This document shows positions 21,481 through 31,175 of a stretch of 64,000 nt of DNA, piece after piece. This DNA comes from Ascarosepion bandense (lineage: Eukaryota > Mollusca > Cephalopoda > Sepiida > Sepiidae), in assembly GCA_037127315.1 (NCBI GenBank), contig JBBBDQ010000913.1, positions 3,827,501 to 3,891,500 on the forward strand, read 5' to 3'. A model generated the notes under the pieces. The model ran no database searches. It saw nothing but the letters and a program-made list of their open reading frames with translations, and had not been told where the DNA came from. A program made the translations under genes and the position numbers. Position 1 is the stretch's first letter, and each line of letters starts with the position of its first letter.

Positions 21481-22158
21481 TCTAAACTTATTTATAAATG
21501 TAACTTTGTCTGTGTGTGTGTGTGTGTCTCTGTGTGTGTGTGTGTGTGTCCGTTACCTATAGACTCCAAAACGGCTGAACCGATTTTCTTGAATATTTAC
21601 ACAGGTGTACTATAAACGTCTGCGAGTGTTCTTAGCTAGGTGTTGTGTCGATCCTGGAAAAAATTGGGTTATAGAAGGAGTGGTCCGATTTTAATCAAAT
21701 TTGATACACTCATAGACAAAGACATAAGAAACGATATTAAGAAGATTCAAGGTTGCAGTTCCTACAATAGTGCAGAAAATCGATAATATATATATATATA
21801 TATATATAAGGCAAGATATTCGTGTGTATGTCTGTATTTTTTCAGCCCTTTTATTTTCGGGTTTGGCTAGGTATAATTGTAGTTCTTAGTCTTAGCCATG
21901 ATACCATTTACTCAGAGGACTTATTTAGCCTTCAAAATTCAGTTTACTACGAAAAAAAATTATTTGATATCGATACCAGGAAATCAAAATTTGACTTGCA
22001 TCCATTCATTTTTCTTTCAGTCTACGGTTTTGCTTTAACTGGAAACAGCTATTGTTTTTTAGTCTTTCGTGCCAACGTCCAAAGAGTCTGAGCTCCAGGA
22101 CCATGGATTAGTTTTAAAGCTTTCATTACACCTGAGCAACGCTGGGCTATACTGCTGG
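21481..22158 (+). mobile_element. Non-autonomous Helitron-family element, copy 1
   Basis: The 678-bp unit begins TCTAAACTTATTTATAAATG directly after A and ends GCTATACTG-CTGG directly before T. A TC 5' end, a CTRR 3' end and insertion between A and T are the Helitron signature. A GC-rich CCTGAGCAACGCTGGG block able to form a short hairpin precedes the end. The interior holds a (TG)n tract near the 5' end and a (TA)n tract at 21787-21808. Two more copies with matching ends lie at 30297-31007 and 60123-60900. No Rep-helicase reading frame is present. Confidence 0.7.
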
Positions 22159-22260
22159 TTAATAATAATAGCAACAATAAATTTACACTTTAAACGAAAC
22201 ATTTACGGCTTCTCGCACATTTTCCTCTATACCAGTTTCTTTCATTGGAAACAATCCCTA

Positions 22261-22261
<1 letters not shown>

Positions 22262-22324
<63 letters not shown>
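22262..22324. repeat. (TA)n array at the SINE-F 3' end
   Basis: About 30 TA units directly after the SINE-F body on the minus strand. Confidence 0.95.
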
Positions 22325-22329
<5 letters not shown>

Positions 22330-22516
22330 TGTTACGGAAATTAACGAATTTTAACGAAACTTTGTTATAAGCAACCGACAATTTGTAATGAATTATTTTG
22401 AACATTATTTTTACCGATACTCGTATTTAAGTAGATATTCTGTTTTTAATTAAACAGTATTTTATATTTATATCTACCGGCCTGATTATTTACGATAAAT
22501 TTTTATTACGAAAATG
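22325..22516 (-). mobile_element. SINE-F body without its tRNA-like head
   Basis: Reverse complement matches 33309-33504: CACACATTTT, AATTTATCGTAAATAATCAG, GCCGGTAGA and CGAGTATCG. The homology stops at the point where the tRNA-like part of the 33-kb copy ends, so this copy is 5' truncated at the head/body junction. Confidence 0.7.
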
Positions 22517-22529
22517 TGTGCTCTTATTA

Positions 22530-22830
22530 AGGAGGGAGAACAATAAAAGAAGGGAAATCAAGAAGAAAATAGATAACGATTAACATCGCATTTACATCTT
22601 TTGAAGATCAAATTTAGCTGGAAAAGAAGGAAGCCGAAGGAGAGTTCCACAAGCGACTAGTGCAAAAGATGGATCTTAGCAGAGAAATTACGGTTACATC
22701 TATCCAATTAACACCTAACCGCCAATCTATAACTATAGTACTTAAATGTTAATTAATAGTATACTGCACTGGCAGGACGAAATATCACAGATTTAACCCG
22801 TAGTCAATAGTTTACGATCCTTCCTCGGTT
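22530..22830 (-). mobile_element. LINE-1-related 3' fragment
   Basis: Resembles antisense LINE-1 3' sequence, with AGATAACGATTAACATCGC and GAGAGTTCCACAAGCG, as at 24051-24400 and 43140-43230. Diverged. Confidence 0.55.
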
Positions 22831-23249
22831 GCTTGTAAAATCTATGATCCCAAGAAGCTTAACTATTTAACTGTCATAGAATCCATACGATGTCATTCAG
22901 GCTCGCTTTTCTTTCATTACTTTTTGCGTTTCTCATAGGGAAGAAAAAGAATACACAGCCGGTATCATTGCTTGCCAGAGATATTATCTTTTGTCAAGGA
23001 CAAATACCTGTCACCTCCCCGGCCCATTACCACTATTTCGTATCTTTTTTTCGGGTTATGTCGGATACTGTGTGTTTGTCCGACAAATAATATTCCTCAG
23101 TGACAAACGCGCGCTGAAAAAAAAAAAAAAAAAACAGACATTATTTATTTATTCCGTTTTTTCCTCTATATTTTATGTTTCTCTCTTTATTTGTTTATCA
23201 TTCGTTTTTTTTAATTTCTTTCATTCTTTCTTGCTTTTTATCCCTGTAT
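22831..23249. other. Unannotated spacer
   Basis: A 66-codon frame at 22890-23090 has no recognisable features. An A run lies at 23118-23135. Confidence 0.4.
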
Positions 23250-23375
23250 CTTTTTTTAATCATTTCACCCCAAGCAAGGTAATAAAGCTACTAAGACACA
23301 AGAGTTTAATGAGTGTAAGAGAATACGAGAAGAAAAATTATTAAAGAGAGAGGAGAATAAAAGCACAAGAATTAA

Positions 23376-23867
23376 GAGTTTTGGTTGGTTTGTTTTTATG
23401 GCATATCAACTTCGGCGGGTCATTTATTGCCAACTAATTTTTATTTATTTATTTATTTATTGCTGGTAATACCTTTTTCTTTCAACAAATTATTGTTATT
23501 TTATAAGTTTTGTGTCTAGCAATACTTTTTCCTTTTCGAATATCAAGATTCATTGGAATTGTTTTTTAAGGGCAGGGTCCCCAAGTCCTACCCTGTTATT
23601 TAACCCATAACTGGAGGGAAGATACAGATTAATACCTTTCCCAAGAATACCAATGCTTAAGTGAATGCAGGGTATTCAACTGGAATTCGAACTCGGCTCA
23701 CCGATTTCTCTTTCCGAGCCGATATCCACTGCACCACAACGCACATCCGTCACTAAACGCTTACAGCACCTGGTATTCCCAAGTGGTCACCCATCTAAGT
23801 ACTGACCAGGCTCAACTTTGGTGATCGAGCGAAAACCGGTATATTCAACGTGATATGGCCGTAAGTC
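23376..23867 (-). mobile_element. 5S-tRNA composite SINE (SINE-B), full length with target duplication
   Basis: Minus-strand order: 5S rRNA-like head (23866 to 23759, about 10 nt missing internally), linker GTTTAGTGACGGATGTGCG, tRNA-like segment with exact A box TGGTGCAGTGG and GAGTTCGAATTCC, body GGGAAAGGTATTAAT-like, then a private 3' region (AATGAATCTTGATATTCG, GCCATAAAAACA) with a short final repeat of CAAACCAACC type. The target CAAGAATTAA is duplicated at 23366-23375 and 23868-23877, so the ends are firm. It inserted into the LINE-1 relic described above. Mobilisation by a LINE is inferred; which LINE supplies the 3' tail is unknown. Confidence 0.85.
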
Positions 23868-24423
23868 CAAGAATTAAAAAGAAGAGAAGATAAAAATTGA
23901 CACTACATCTAAATATTTAAAAATCAAAGTTGATTGAAAATGTCGGAAAAAATTCTACAAACGAGAGAGAAAACTGTTAGAATAGCACTGATAATAATAT
24001 GAGAAGAAGAAAACATAATAAAGAAGAGAGAACTATAAAAGTACAAGAATTAAGAAGACAGAAGATAACGATTGACACTGCATTTAAATTTTTGAAAATC
24101 AAAGTTGACCGGAAAGCAAAACATCGGAAAAAAATTTACAAGCAAAAAAAAAAGAAAAAAAAGAAAAATGTTAGCATAGGACTGATAATAGGATGATAAG
24201 AAGAAAACATAATTAAGGAGAGAGGATTATAAAAGCAAAAGAATTAAGAAGACAGAAGATAACGATTTACACTGCATTTAAATTTTTGAAAATCAAAGTT
24301 GACTGGAAAGCAAAATGCTATAAAAAAGATTTCCACAAACGAGAAGTACGGGGGAAGAAACTGTTAGCATAGAACTTACGGTTACATCTAGCCATTTCAA
24401 CTGTAAAATAATAATCCATCCAG

Positions 24424-24463
24424 CCAATCTAGTCAGTTAGTTAAGTGGCATATGTGATACACG
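24424..24463 (-). mobile_element. SINE-A tail fragment
   Basis: AGTCAGTTAGTTAAGTGGCA and TGTGATACACG, then an A run. It begins at the same LINE-1 position (after CCAATCT) as the SINE-A at 44518-44826. Confidence 0.7.
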
Positions 24464-24561
24464 TAAAAAAAAAAAAACCCCGATGAGTGAAGTTATCATA
24501 CCGTTGTCATCCCGAAACTTCGCTTGAACCTACTTAGTTAAAGTGACAAATTCTGTGCATT

Positions 24562-24641
<80 letters not shown>
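24562..24641. repeat. (CA)n-(TA)n compound microsatellite
   Basis: About 16 CA units run directly into about 22 TA units. Confidence 0.95.
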
Positions 24642-24644
<3 letters not shown>

Positions 24645-24649
24645 ACGAC

Positions 24650-24998
24650 GAGCCGTTGTGTGAAACCGCGGTAGGTTTTGGCTATCTTGTGATTCTTTAT
24701 GTGTCTTTGCTCTACTTTTGCTTTTCATTTGTACTTTTGCATTTGTTTGTATTTGTATCGAGCACTTTTTCTTCTTTTTTTGTGGTTGGTTCCCTTTGGG
24801 TTTTTTTTTCTTTACTGCGGAGTATTGTATGTCTTGTCTTTATTCTGCGGATTTCTTTTTTTTTCCCCCCTCTTATCCAACGCCTTAGTGCGACGGATGT
24901 TAACGGAATTAGATTCTGTCGGTTATTCGTTTTTCTTAAAGTTTACCTTTGTAGAATTTTAGGATTTAGATACTTACAGAGTCAGTTTAGGTATTATT

Positions 24999-25048
<50 letters not shown>

Positions 25049-25382
25049 TATGGAAAAGTTTTTAATATCAATTTTTTATTAATTTATCCAAGTTTCCGAA
25101 TAAGTTTTTGTGCTGCGGTAAATTTGCAAAAATTCATGTTAATTTTTTTTCATATTAGTTTTTCGTAGATCGTTTTAGAATATTGCATTCGTTTTCAGAA
25201 AAGGTTCTCTGAGAACCTCAGAATCATTCAAAAATCAGTTGAGTAAAGACACAAAAATCAATCATTGAAAATACATTAAAAGTAACTGAGAAAAATATTA
25301 TGAAATGCAAATTATTATGAATTTTAGCACATTTACTAGTAACACATCTGGTCTGGTGCTTCTGTTATATATTCAGAGATTC
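24650..25382. other. Unannotated spacer with (TA)n
   Basis: (TA)n at 25004-25047. A T-rich, Phe/Leu/Val-rich 170-codon frame crosses the array and carries no known motif, so I do not call it. Confidence 0.4.
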
Positions 25383-25510
25383 TTGATAAAATCCAAAGAA
25401 GAATCTGCAATGTTACTGGTTCTGACCTGGCATCTCAGTTTCAGTCACATTTCCACTACCTCAATGTAGCTTCCCTGTGCCTATTCATAGATATTTTCAC
25501 AGTAATTTTT
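25383..25510 (+). mobile_element. LINE-1 reverse transcriptase C-terminal fragment
   Basis: DNA matches 57630-57750 in order: AATCTGCAATGTTACTGGT, CTGACCTGGCATCTCAG, TAGCTTCCCTGTGCC and ATAGATATTTTCAC. Diverged and short. Confidence 0.65.
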
Positions 25511-25544
25511 CTGATAAACATTTCTCTTAAATTTAAATACCTGC

Positions 25545-26377
25545 AAAGTGTTCTAAAAGAAGACGGAAAGTGCGACACAGAAATCCGAACCCGAATTGGC
25601 ATGACGAAGGAAACACTCCAGAAGCTGAGTAGAGCATTAAGTGACAAGAAAACTTCACTAGAAACAAAGAAGAGATTACTGGATTGCTATGGGATGTCAA
25701 TTCTTCAGTATGGCAGTGAATGATGGACAATATCATCGAAGATGAAGGAAAAACTTGAGGCAACTGAAATGTGGTTCTACAGAAGGAAGCTGCGAATATC
25801 ATGGATTGAGCATATGAGCAATGATGAGGTTTTAGAAAGGATGGAAACGAAAAGGAAATTAATACTTAGCATCAGGAAGAGACAGCTGAAGTATCTGGGA
25901 CAAGCAATGAGGAAGGAGGACTTTGAGAAAGTGATACTAACAGGTCAGATAGAGGGAAGGAGAGACAGGGGAAAACAGCGTGTAACGTACTTGACTTGTC
26001 TGTGCGGGTGGATGGCGGGACGGGGTTGCGCGGTGTAACAGGTGAAGAGGCTCATCCCTTGTTTCCTGTTTAGGATGCGGTTTCCGGTTTTCTCTTTTCT
26101 AATCTTCTCACTGTTTTGTTTTTCAATTGGAGTAGATAGACTAAACTATCGCTCGGTTCACACTCCATCCACATCGATTGAACAGGTGAAGAGGCTCATC
26201 CCTTGTTTCCTGTTTAGGATGCGGTTTCCGGTTTTCTCTTTTCTAATCTTCTCACTCTTATGCAGTCTCCTGCACATCAGTGGCGTTGGGGTGATATGAT
26301 AAAAAAAAAAACAGGAGAGAGCGTGCTGAGAGCCACCGGGGATAGCCATGATCGCCTAAGTTCGGAAGGGACAAGGC
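25545..26377 (+). mobile_element. LINE-B 3' end split by a SINE-D dimer
   Basis: A frame at 25742-26038 encodes EMWFYRRKLRISWIEHMSND and QLKYLGQAMRKEDFEKVILT. LINE-B resumes at about 26305 with AACAGGAGAGAGCGTGCTGA and ends CGCCTAAGTTCGGAAGGGAC followed by (AAG)n. Removing 26037-26304 restores colinearity with the uninterrupted copy at 17228-17310. An in-frame stop (TGA in the ECWT region near 25730) shows it is dead. Confidence 0.8.
26037..26304 (+). mobile_element. SINE-D dimer inserted in LINE-B
   Basis: The first unit starts at AACAGGTGAAGAGG, lacking its 5' part, and is followed by a CAATTGGAGTAGATAGAC spacer and a complete second unit (CGGTTCACACTCCATCCAC..). The LINE-1-type tail is shortened (CACATCAGTGGCGTTGGGGT, GATATGAT, A run). 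AACAGG is present at both junctions, consistent with a 6-bp target duplication or 5' microhomology. Confidence 0.75.
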
Positions 26378-26561
26378 AAGAAGAAGAAGAAGAAGAAGAA
26401 GAAGAAGAAGGAGGAGGAGGAGGAGGAGGAGGAGGAGGAGAAGAAGAAGAAGAAGAAGAAGAAGAAGAAGGAAGGAGGAGGAGGAGGAGAAGAAGAAGAA
26501 GAAGAAGAAGAAGAAGAAGAAGAAGAAGAAGAAGAAGCAGCAGCAGCAGCAGCAGCAGCAA
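26378..26561. repeat. (GAA)n/(GGA)n/(GCA)n array grown from the LINE-B tail
   Basis: AAG, GAG and finally AGC triplets run without a break from the LINE-B 3' end. Poly-Glu, poly-Leu and poly-Arg frames on both strands are artefacts. Confidence 0.95.
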
Positions 26562-26807
26562 TTTCGTCCCATAAATGTACTGTTCGAATTACTTGTCGTA
26601 ACCCTTCAAGTTTCTTATCCGCTTATCTCTGGTGGAACTTACTTCAAGCTTTCCTCTCAAATACAATTTTCAAAAATATAAATAAAATTTAGAGTGTTAG
26701 TCTCCTTAAATCTCGTTCATTAGCTGTAATCTTTGTTTCTTTAATTCTCAGTAATCAATTGCATCTTAGTAGCTTGACCGAAGTGTTTGGGGTGGAATCA
26801 TAAACAC
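26562..26807. other. Spacer
   Basis: No recognised feature before the LINE-1 homology begins. Confidence 0.4.
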
Positions 26808-26811
26808 AAAG

Positions 26812-27213
26812 TTCTTTTTTATCGAGCGTTCTCCCTCCTTTCCTGACTGCTCCCTTCTAGATAGCATTTCTGACAACATAGATAAGGCTATTTCCTACCA
26901 CCCATTTGCTCACATATTTGTATTTGGAGATCTTAACGCCCATCACTCTGAGTGGCTTAAAAACTCTGTTACTGATTCAGCGGGAATCCACGCCATGAAC
27001 TTTGCTATTTCCCAATCCCTTACACAAGTGGTGGACTTCCCCACACGCTTTCCAAGCACTCCCCATGGACACTACTCCCTAAGAGATATATGCTTTACCT
27101 CTGCACCTGACTCCTGTCAAGTCTCGCAGCTTTGCCCTCTCGGCAACTCCGACCATGCTGTTGTCTCTCTCAATATTTCTTTCCACTCTCACTCCTCCCA
27201 GGAGCCTCCTACC
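26812..27213 (+). pseudogene. LINE-1 endonuclease domain, C-terminal part
   Basis: Conceptual translation contains IFVFGDLNAHHSEW, the G-D-h-N-A-H motif of apurinic/apyrimidinic endonuclease-type LINE nucleases. Further on, LGNSDHAVVS is the terminal S-D-H motif with the catalytic histidine. The N-terminal part with the catalytic glutamate is missing here, although the antisense copy at 42241-42819 retains it. It ends in a stop at about 27215. Confidence 0.85.
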
Positions 27214-27233
27214 TAAACTGACTGGAACGCCTT

Positions 27234-27850
27234 TCGCGATTTCCTATGAGACGTCCCTTGGGGAAAAGTGTTTGATCTCCCAGTTGACTGTGCCTCTGAG
27301 GTTTCATCCTGTGTGAAAGCTGGCATTGATGCCTTCATACCTACCAAGAAGTATTGTCTAAAACCTCATTCCTCTCCTTGGTTCTCGCCTGCCTGTTCGG
27401 CCGCCATTGCCCACAGGAACCATTACTTCCGACTATTCCGGAGAGAGTCATCTGATCACAATAGGCGCCTATTCAGGTCTGTTCGTAATGAGTGCAAGAG
27501 AATCCTGAATGACGCCAAGCGGTTGTTTGCTGAGAGAATGAGACAGCGCATAGCTGACCGCAAGTTCGGCTCCAAGGACTAATGGCGGTTATGCAAACGG
27601 GTACTGAACAATAGCAAATCCACAATCCCTCCTTTAATCAATGAATTTGAGGTTCTCACGTCATCTGCGGACAAAGCTGAGTGCTTTGCTCGCAGATTCT
27701 CATCCAACTCCACATTTGATTCATCTGGAGTACCCTCGCCCGACTTCCCTATTAGAACTGAGGCTAAAGTGTACGACGTGTATATTACCCCGACAGTAGT
27801 ATCCCGAGTAATTTCAATACTTAACCCCCCCTAAGGCGAGCGGTGGCAAT
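27234..27850 (+). pseudogene. LINE-1 region between endonuclease and reverse transcriptase
   Basis: Frames include PWFSPACSAAIAHRNHYFRL and RNECKRILNDAKRLFAERMR, the basic linker usual in Jockey-type LINEs upstream of the reverse transcriptase. An in-frame TAG near 27580 and a frameshift near 27825 break it. Confidence 0.75.
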
Positions 27851-28805
27851 GGAAGCCCGGTGATAGTCCTTAAGAGGTGTGCTCCTGAACTCTCCCCTGT
27901 CCTCTCTAAACTGTATAACTACTGCCTTTCTGCCTCCTGTTTTCCTGCATGCTAGAAGTTCTCTTCAGTCGTTCCTGTATTTAAGAACTGTGGTGAACCC
28001 TCGGACCCATCCAACTATCGCTCTATCAGTCTTCTACCAATTTTCGGGAAAGTGTTCCATCATACTACCCACAAACTCTACTCTGACAGGCAGTATGGCT
28101 TCCGATTTGCCAGGTCCACGGCCGACATGCTAACAACCGTTACGGAGTACATGCTCCAGGCCCTTGAAGAGTCAGCCGAGGCTCGTGCTGTTGCCCTGGA
28201 CATCTCCAAAGCTTTTGACAGGGTTTGGCACTCTGGCCTTCTATGCAAGCTACGGGGTTACGGTATTACCGGACGCTTGCTTGATCTAATCCAATCTTTT
28301 TTAAATAACCGCAAATTGAAGGTCGTTTTGAATGGGCATGCCTCTTCATCCGACAGCACAAATGCTGGTGTCCCTCAGGGCTCTAGCCTGGGCTCGACGA
28401 TCTTCCTTATTTTCATCGAGGACCTCCCAGATGAGATCAAGTGCCAAGTAGGCATCTACGCAGATGACACCACAATTTACTCCCGCATCAGTAAAAAACC
28501 CGTCGTGGCGGACAAACATAATATCGCTGCTGACATTGAACGGGATCTACACTCTGTGGTGAATTGGGGAAAGAAGTGGCTTGTCAATTTCAATGCGTCT
28601 AAGACCAAGCTGCTGTCTGTCAATCATCACAGGCAACCTCTCCTGCCTCTCATAAGCATGAACCAAGCGAGTCTCCCTGAGAACAATACACTGCGCTTCC
28701 TCGGCCTTTCCCTCTCTTCTGATCTCAAATGGAACCACTACATCGAGTCCATAGCTAAATCCACTGCTAAGAAGTTTGGGTCACTGTGTCGGGCCAGGAT
28801 ATTTT
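27851..28805 (+). pseudogene. LINE-1 reverse transcriptase domain
   Basis: The long frame at 28052-28942 carries the core motifs in order: QYGFRFARSTADML, ALDISKAFDRVWH (first catalytic Asp), GVPQGSSLGSTIF, and YADDTTIYSRI (second and third catalytic Asp). Then follow a K-W-h-N-F motif (KKWLVNFNASKTK) and FLGLSLSSDLKW. The catalytic box is intact. The upstream 200 bases are frameshifted. After about 28805 the homologous protein continues in another frame (28786-29193). Confidence 0.9.
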
Positions 28806-29215
28806 CCCCCCTGAATCCATCCTGCATATATACAAATCAACCATTCGTCCGTGCATTGAGTACTGCTGCTATATATGGTCAGGCGCCCCTGCCGCTCATC
28901 TCAGTGTTCTCGACAGGCTCCAAAGCAGAATCAGTAATGTGATAGGTACCGACTTGGCGGCTCGACTACAGCCACTTCCCCACCGACGAAATGTGTCCTC
29001 CCTTTGTCTGTTCTATAAATACTTTCATGGCTTCTGCTCGAACGAACTTAAGTCACTGGTGCCTCCTCAACAGGTGTTTACTCGTGCAACCAGATTGGCC
29101 ACTGGGTCCCACCCATTCACAGTTAGAATAACCAAATGCAGACGACAATTCTACTCCTGCAGCTTCTTCTCCCCCACATTCTTGCTTTCCTGACGGCTAC
29201 AACCTCCAGGAATTT
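28786..29215 (+). pseudogene. LINE-1 C-terminal region
   Basis: The frame encodes SILHIYKSTIRPCIEYCCYI, GAPAAHLSVLDRLQSRISNV and FYKYFHGFCSNELKSLV, a region strongly conserved between all LINE-1 copies here, including 43128-43850 and 57560-57818. It ends in a shifted frame near 29190 relative to the other copies. Function beyond the reverse transcriptase thumb is unknown. Confidence 0.85.
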
Positions 29216-29463
29216 AAATGCAATGTCAATACTCATCTATTAACCACTTGACTGTAGTTCTTTTCCCACCCCGTATATCCTTTCCTTTCTCTCCACCTTT
29301 GAAACTGTCATCACACCTGTATTCCCATCCTTCTATTGCTCCTTTCTAACTGGTTCATCTTCCTCTTCACTCTCTTCTAATTAATCTTTTTACACTTATG
29401 TAGCCACCCTGCACATCAGTGGCATTACCGCCTTGCTCGGGGTGATACGATTAAAAAAAAAAA

Positions 29464-29870
29464 CATTAATTGTTTTTTCTCCTTATCAAAATTTCTGTTA
29501 AATTTTCCACGTCATGTTTTTCTAAGAAAGCAGACGAGTCGCTGTAGACGCTATTTCGATACTTGATGTTAGCATTTATTTCTCTGTATAGTGTTCGTTT
29601 TCTTTTTATTTCTATTTCTTTTCTTTTTTTTTTCTCTTCTTTCCATCGATCAATTGTCTACTTTTTCTTTATCCTTTCTTTTTTCTATCATTGTGGTTCT
29701 TTTTGAATGAGCGAGTAATTTTTTGTAAATTACCGTTACAAATGTCTATTCTGAATATGAGCATGTGAGCGTCTGTGTATAATTTTTTTTTTTATTTTGG
29801 TGGTGGGGGATATTTTGAAGATCAACTTTTTGTATCATTTGGGCCTCAATTTCATCATTGTTCGGTGAAA
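29464..29870 (+). repeat. Dispersed repeat R3
   Basis: Reverse-complement match to 63155-63500: CCACGTCATGTTTTTCTAAG, GCTATTTCGATACTTGATGT, TGTCTATTCTGAATATGAGC and GATATTTTGAAGATCAA. Class unknown, A/T-rich, no coding. Confidence 0.75.
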
Positions 29871-29954
29871 TATGAATTACCCATGAAATTTTAGAATATT
29901 TAAAATTCGGGTGTGAGAGCGTAAATATTATTATTATTATAAGTATTATTATTA

Positions 29955-30296
29955 TTATTATTATTATATATTTATATATATGTATATTATTTACATGCAG
30001 ACTGTTGTTTTAATTTTTGCTGTTTCGGTCATTTTGTAAGCCGGCCTTCATCAGGTGGATCCGGGTAATTTTCAAGAAAATTCAAACTGAAACATGTAAT
30101 TAATCTAGAACATAACCTTTTCTTCGTTCCACTTTGTCTAGGGATATCTTGTCTAGTTCTTATTTTTAGTACTGTTCAGTTACCAATCACCTGAGGGAAG
30201 TCTGATGACTCAATGACCGAACAGTTGCGATAATATCAAAAAAGATGAGGATCTTAGTCTGAATTCACATAATGTAACTCCCATCCCAGAAATTCA
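29955..30296. mobile_element. Penelope-like terminal region with inverted hammerhead-like arms
   Basis: The minus strand at 30021-30058 reads CACCTGATGAAGGCC... ...GACCGAAACAG, and the plus strand at 30188-30233 reads CACCTGAGGGAAGTC... ...GACCGAACAG. The two arms are diverged inverted copies. CTGATGA...CGAAAC is the hammerhead core order known from Penelope-like pseudo-LTRs. A TA-rich tract (29930-29985) lies on the left side. No coding part remains. Confidence 0.45.
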
Positions 30297-30662
30297 AACA
30301 GTATAGCCCGGCGTTACTCGGGTGTAATAAAAGCTTGAAAACTAATCCATGGTCCTGGAGTTCAAAAGACTAAAAAGCAATAATTGTTTCCAGTTAAAGC
30401 GAAACCGTAGACTGAAAGAAAAATGAATGGATGTAAGTCAAATTTTGATTTCCTGGTGTCGATATCAAATAAGTTTTTTTCGTAGTAAACTGAATTTTGA
30501 AGGCTAAATAAGTCCTCTGAGTAAATGGTATCATGGCTGAGACTAAGAACTACAATTATACCTACTTAGAGCCAAACCGGAAGCAAAAACTAAAATAAAA
30601 GGGCTGAAAAAAATACAGACATCGAGGCAGATAAACGTACACACACACACCCAAACATCTTG

Positions 30663-30701
<39 letters not shown>

Positions 30702-31007
30702 CAATTTTCTGCACTATTGTAAGAACTGCATATCTGAATATCATTCTGAATATCGTTTCTTATGTCTTTGTCTATGAGTGTATCAAATTTGATTAAAATC
30801 GGACCACCCCTTCTACAACCCGACTTTTAGGATTATCGATTTTCGGATTTTTATCGGGTGTACCTCGACACAAAACCTAGCTAACAACACTCGCAGACGC
30901 TTATAGTACAACTGTGTAAATTTTCAGGAAAATCGGTTCAGCCGTTTCGAAGTCTATAGGTAACGGACACACACACACACAATGTTCCATTTATAAGTAA
31001 GTTTAGA
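30297..31007 (-). mobile_element. Non-autonomous Helitron-family element, copy 2
   Basis: Minus-strand 5' end TCTAAACTTACTTATAAATG follows A, as in the other copies. The interior is colinear with copies 1 and 3, including TTGCCTTATATATA and an internal (TA)n at 30665-30700. The 3' end (GGGCTATACTG, then TTTG) lacks a clear CTRR, so it is mutated or slightly truncated. Confidence 0.7.
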
Positions 31008-31175
31008 TTATACTTTAGAACATGTTCAAATTACAGTATACTAGAAAGTGTATATTTTGGTTCGACATTGAAAGGAAAATGTCTCATCAGGTAGTAAACG
31101 TTATTTTTTGATAAAAGAAGGAAAATTCACTTCCTTATATTGATATCCTTTATTTCTCTTTTACAATTCCCCATT

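Larger units (their letters stand above)
23250..24463 (-). mobile_element. Antisense LINE-1 relic carrying two SINE insertions
   Basis: The tail TTTTTTTAATCATTTCACCC..AAGCAAGG at 23250 is the LINE-1 3' end in reverse. LINE-1-like sequence resumes after SINE-B at 23868 and runs to about 24423, where a SINE-A tail fragment starts. The middle part (23868-24400) is repeated about three times with a 176-193-bp period, each unit holding AAATCAAAGTTGA and GAGAAGAAGAAAACATAAT-type blocks. Confidence 0.65.
26808..29463 (+). mobile_element. LINE-1 (Jockey/CR1-type), 5' truncated, with complete 3' end
   Basis: About 2.65 kb: C-terminal half of an APE-type endonuclease, linker, reverse transcriptase, C-terminal region and 3' end. 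The 3' end carries TATGTAGCCACCCTGCACAT, GGCATTACCGCC and GGTGATACGATT before an A run. Frames are broken in at least four places, so it cannot be active. Placement in the Jockey/CR1 group rests on endonuclease plus reverse transcriptase motifs and the A-rich 3' end; the exact clade is undetermined. It landed in repeat R3, which continues at 29464. Confidence 0.9.

Noticed and set aside
22069..22405. Ile-Tyr repeat proteins (also 4232, 9256, 24534 and 30562)
   Set aside because: They arise from (TA)n arrays that are open in all frames.
26258..26574. Poly-Glu/poly-Arg and poly-Leu frames
   Set aside because: They come from the (GAA)n/(GGA)n array at the LINE-B tail.
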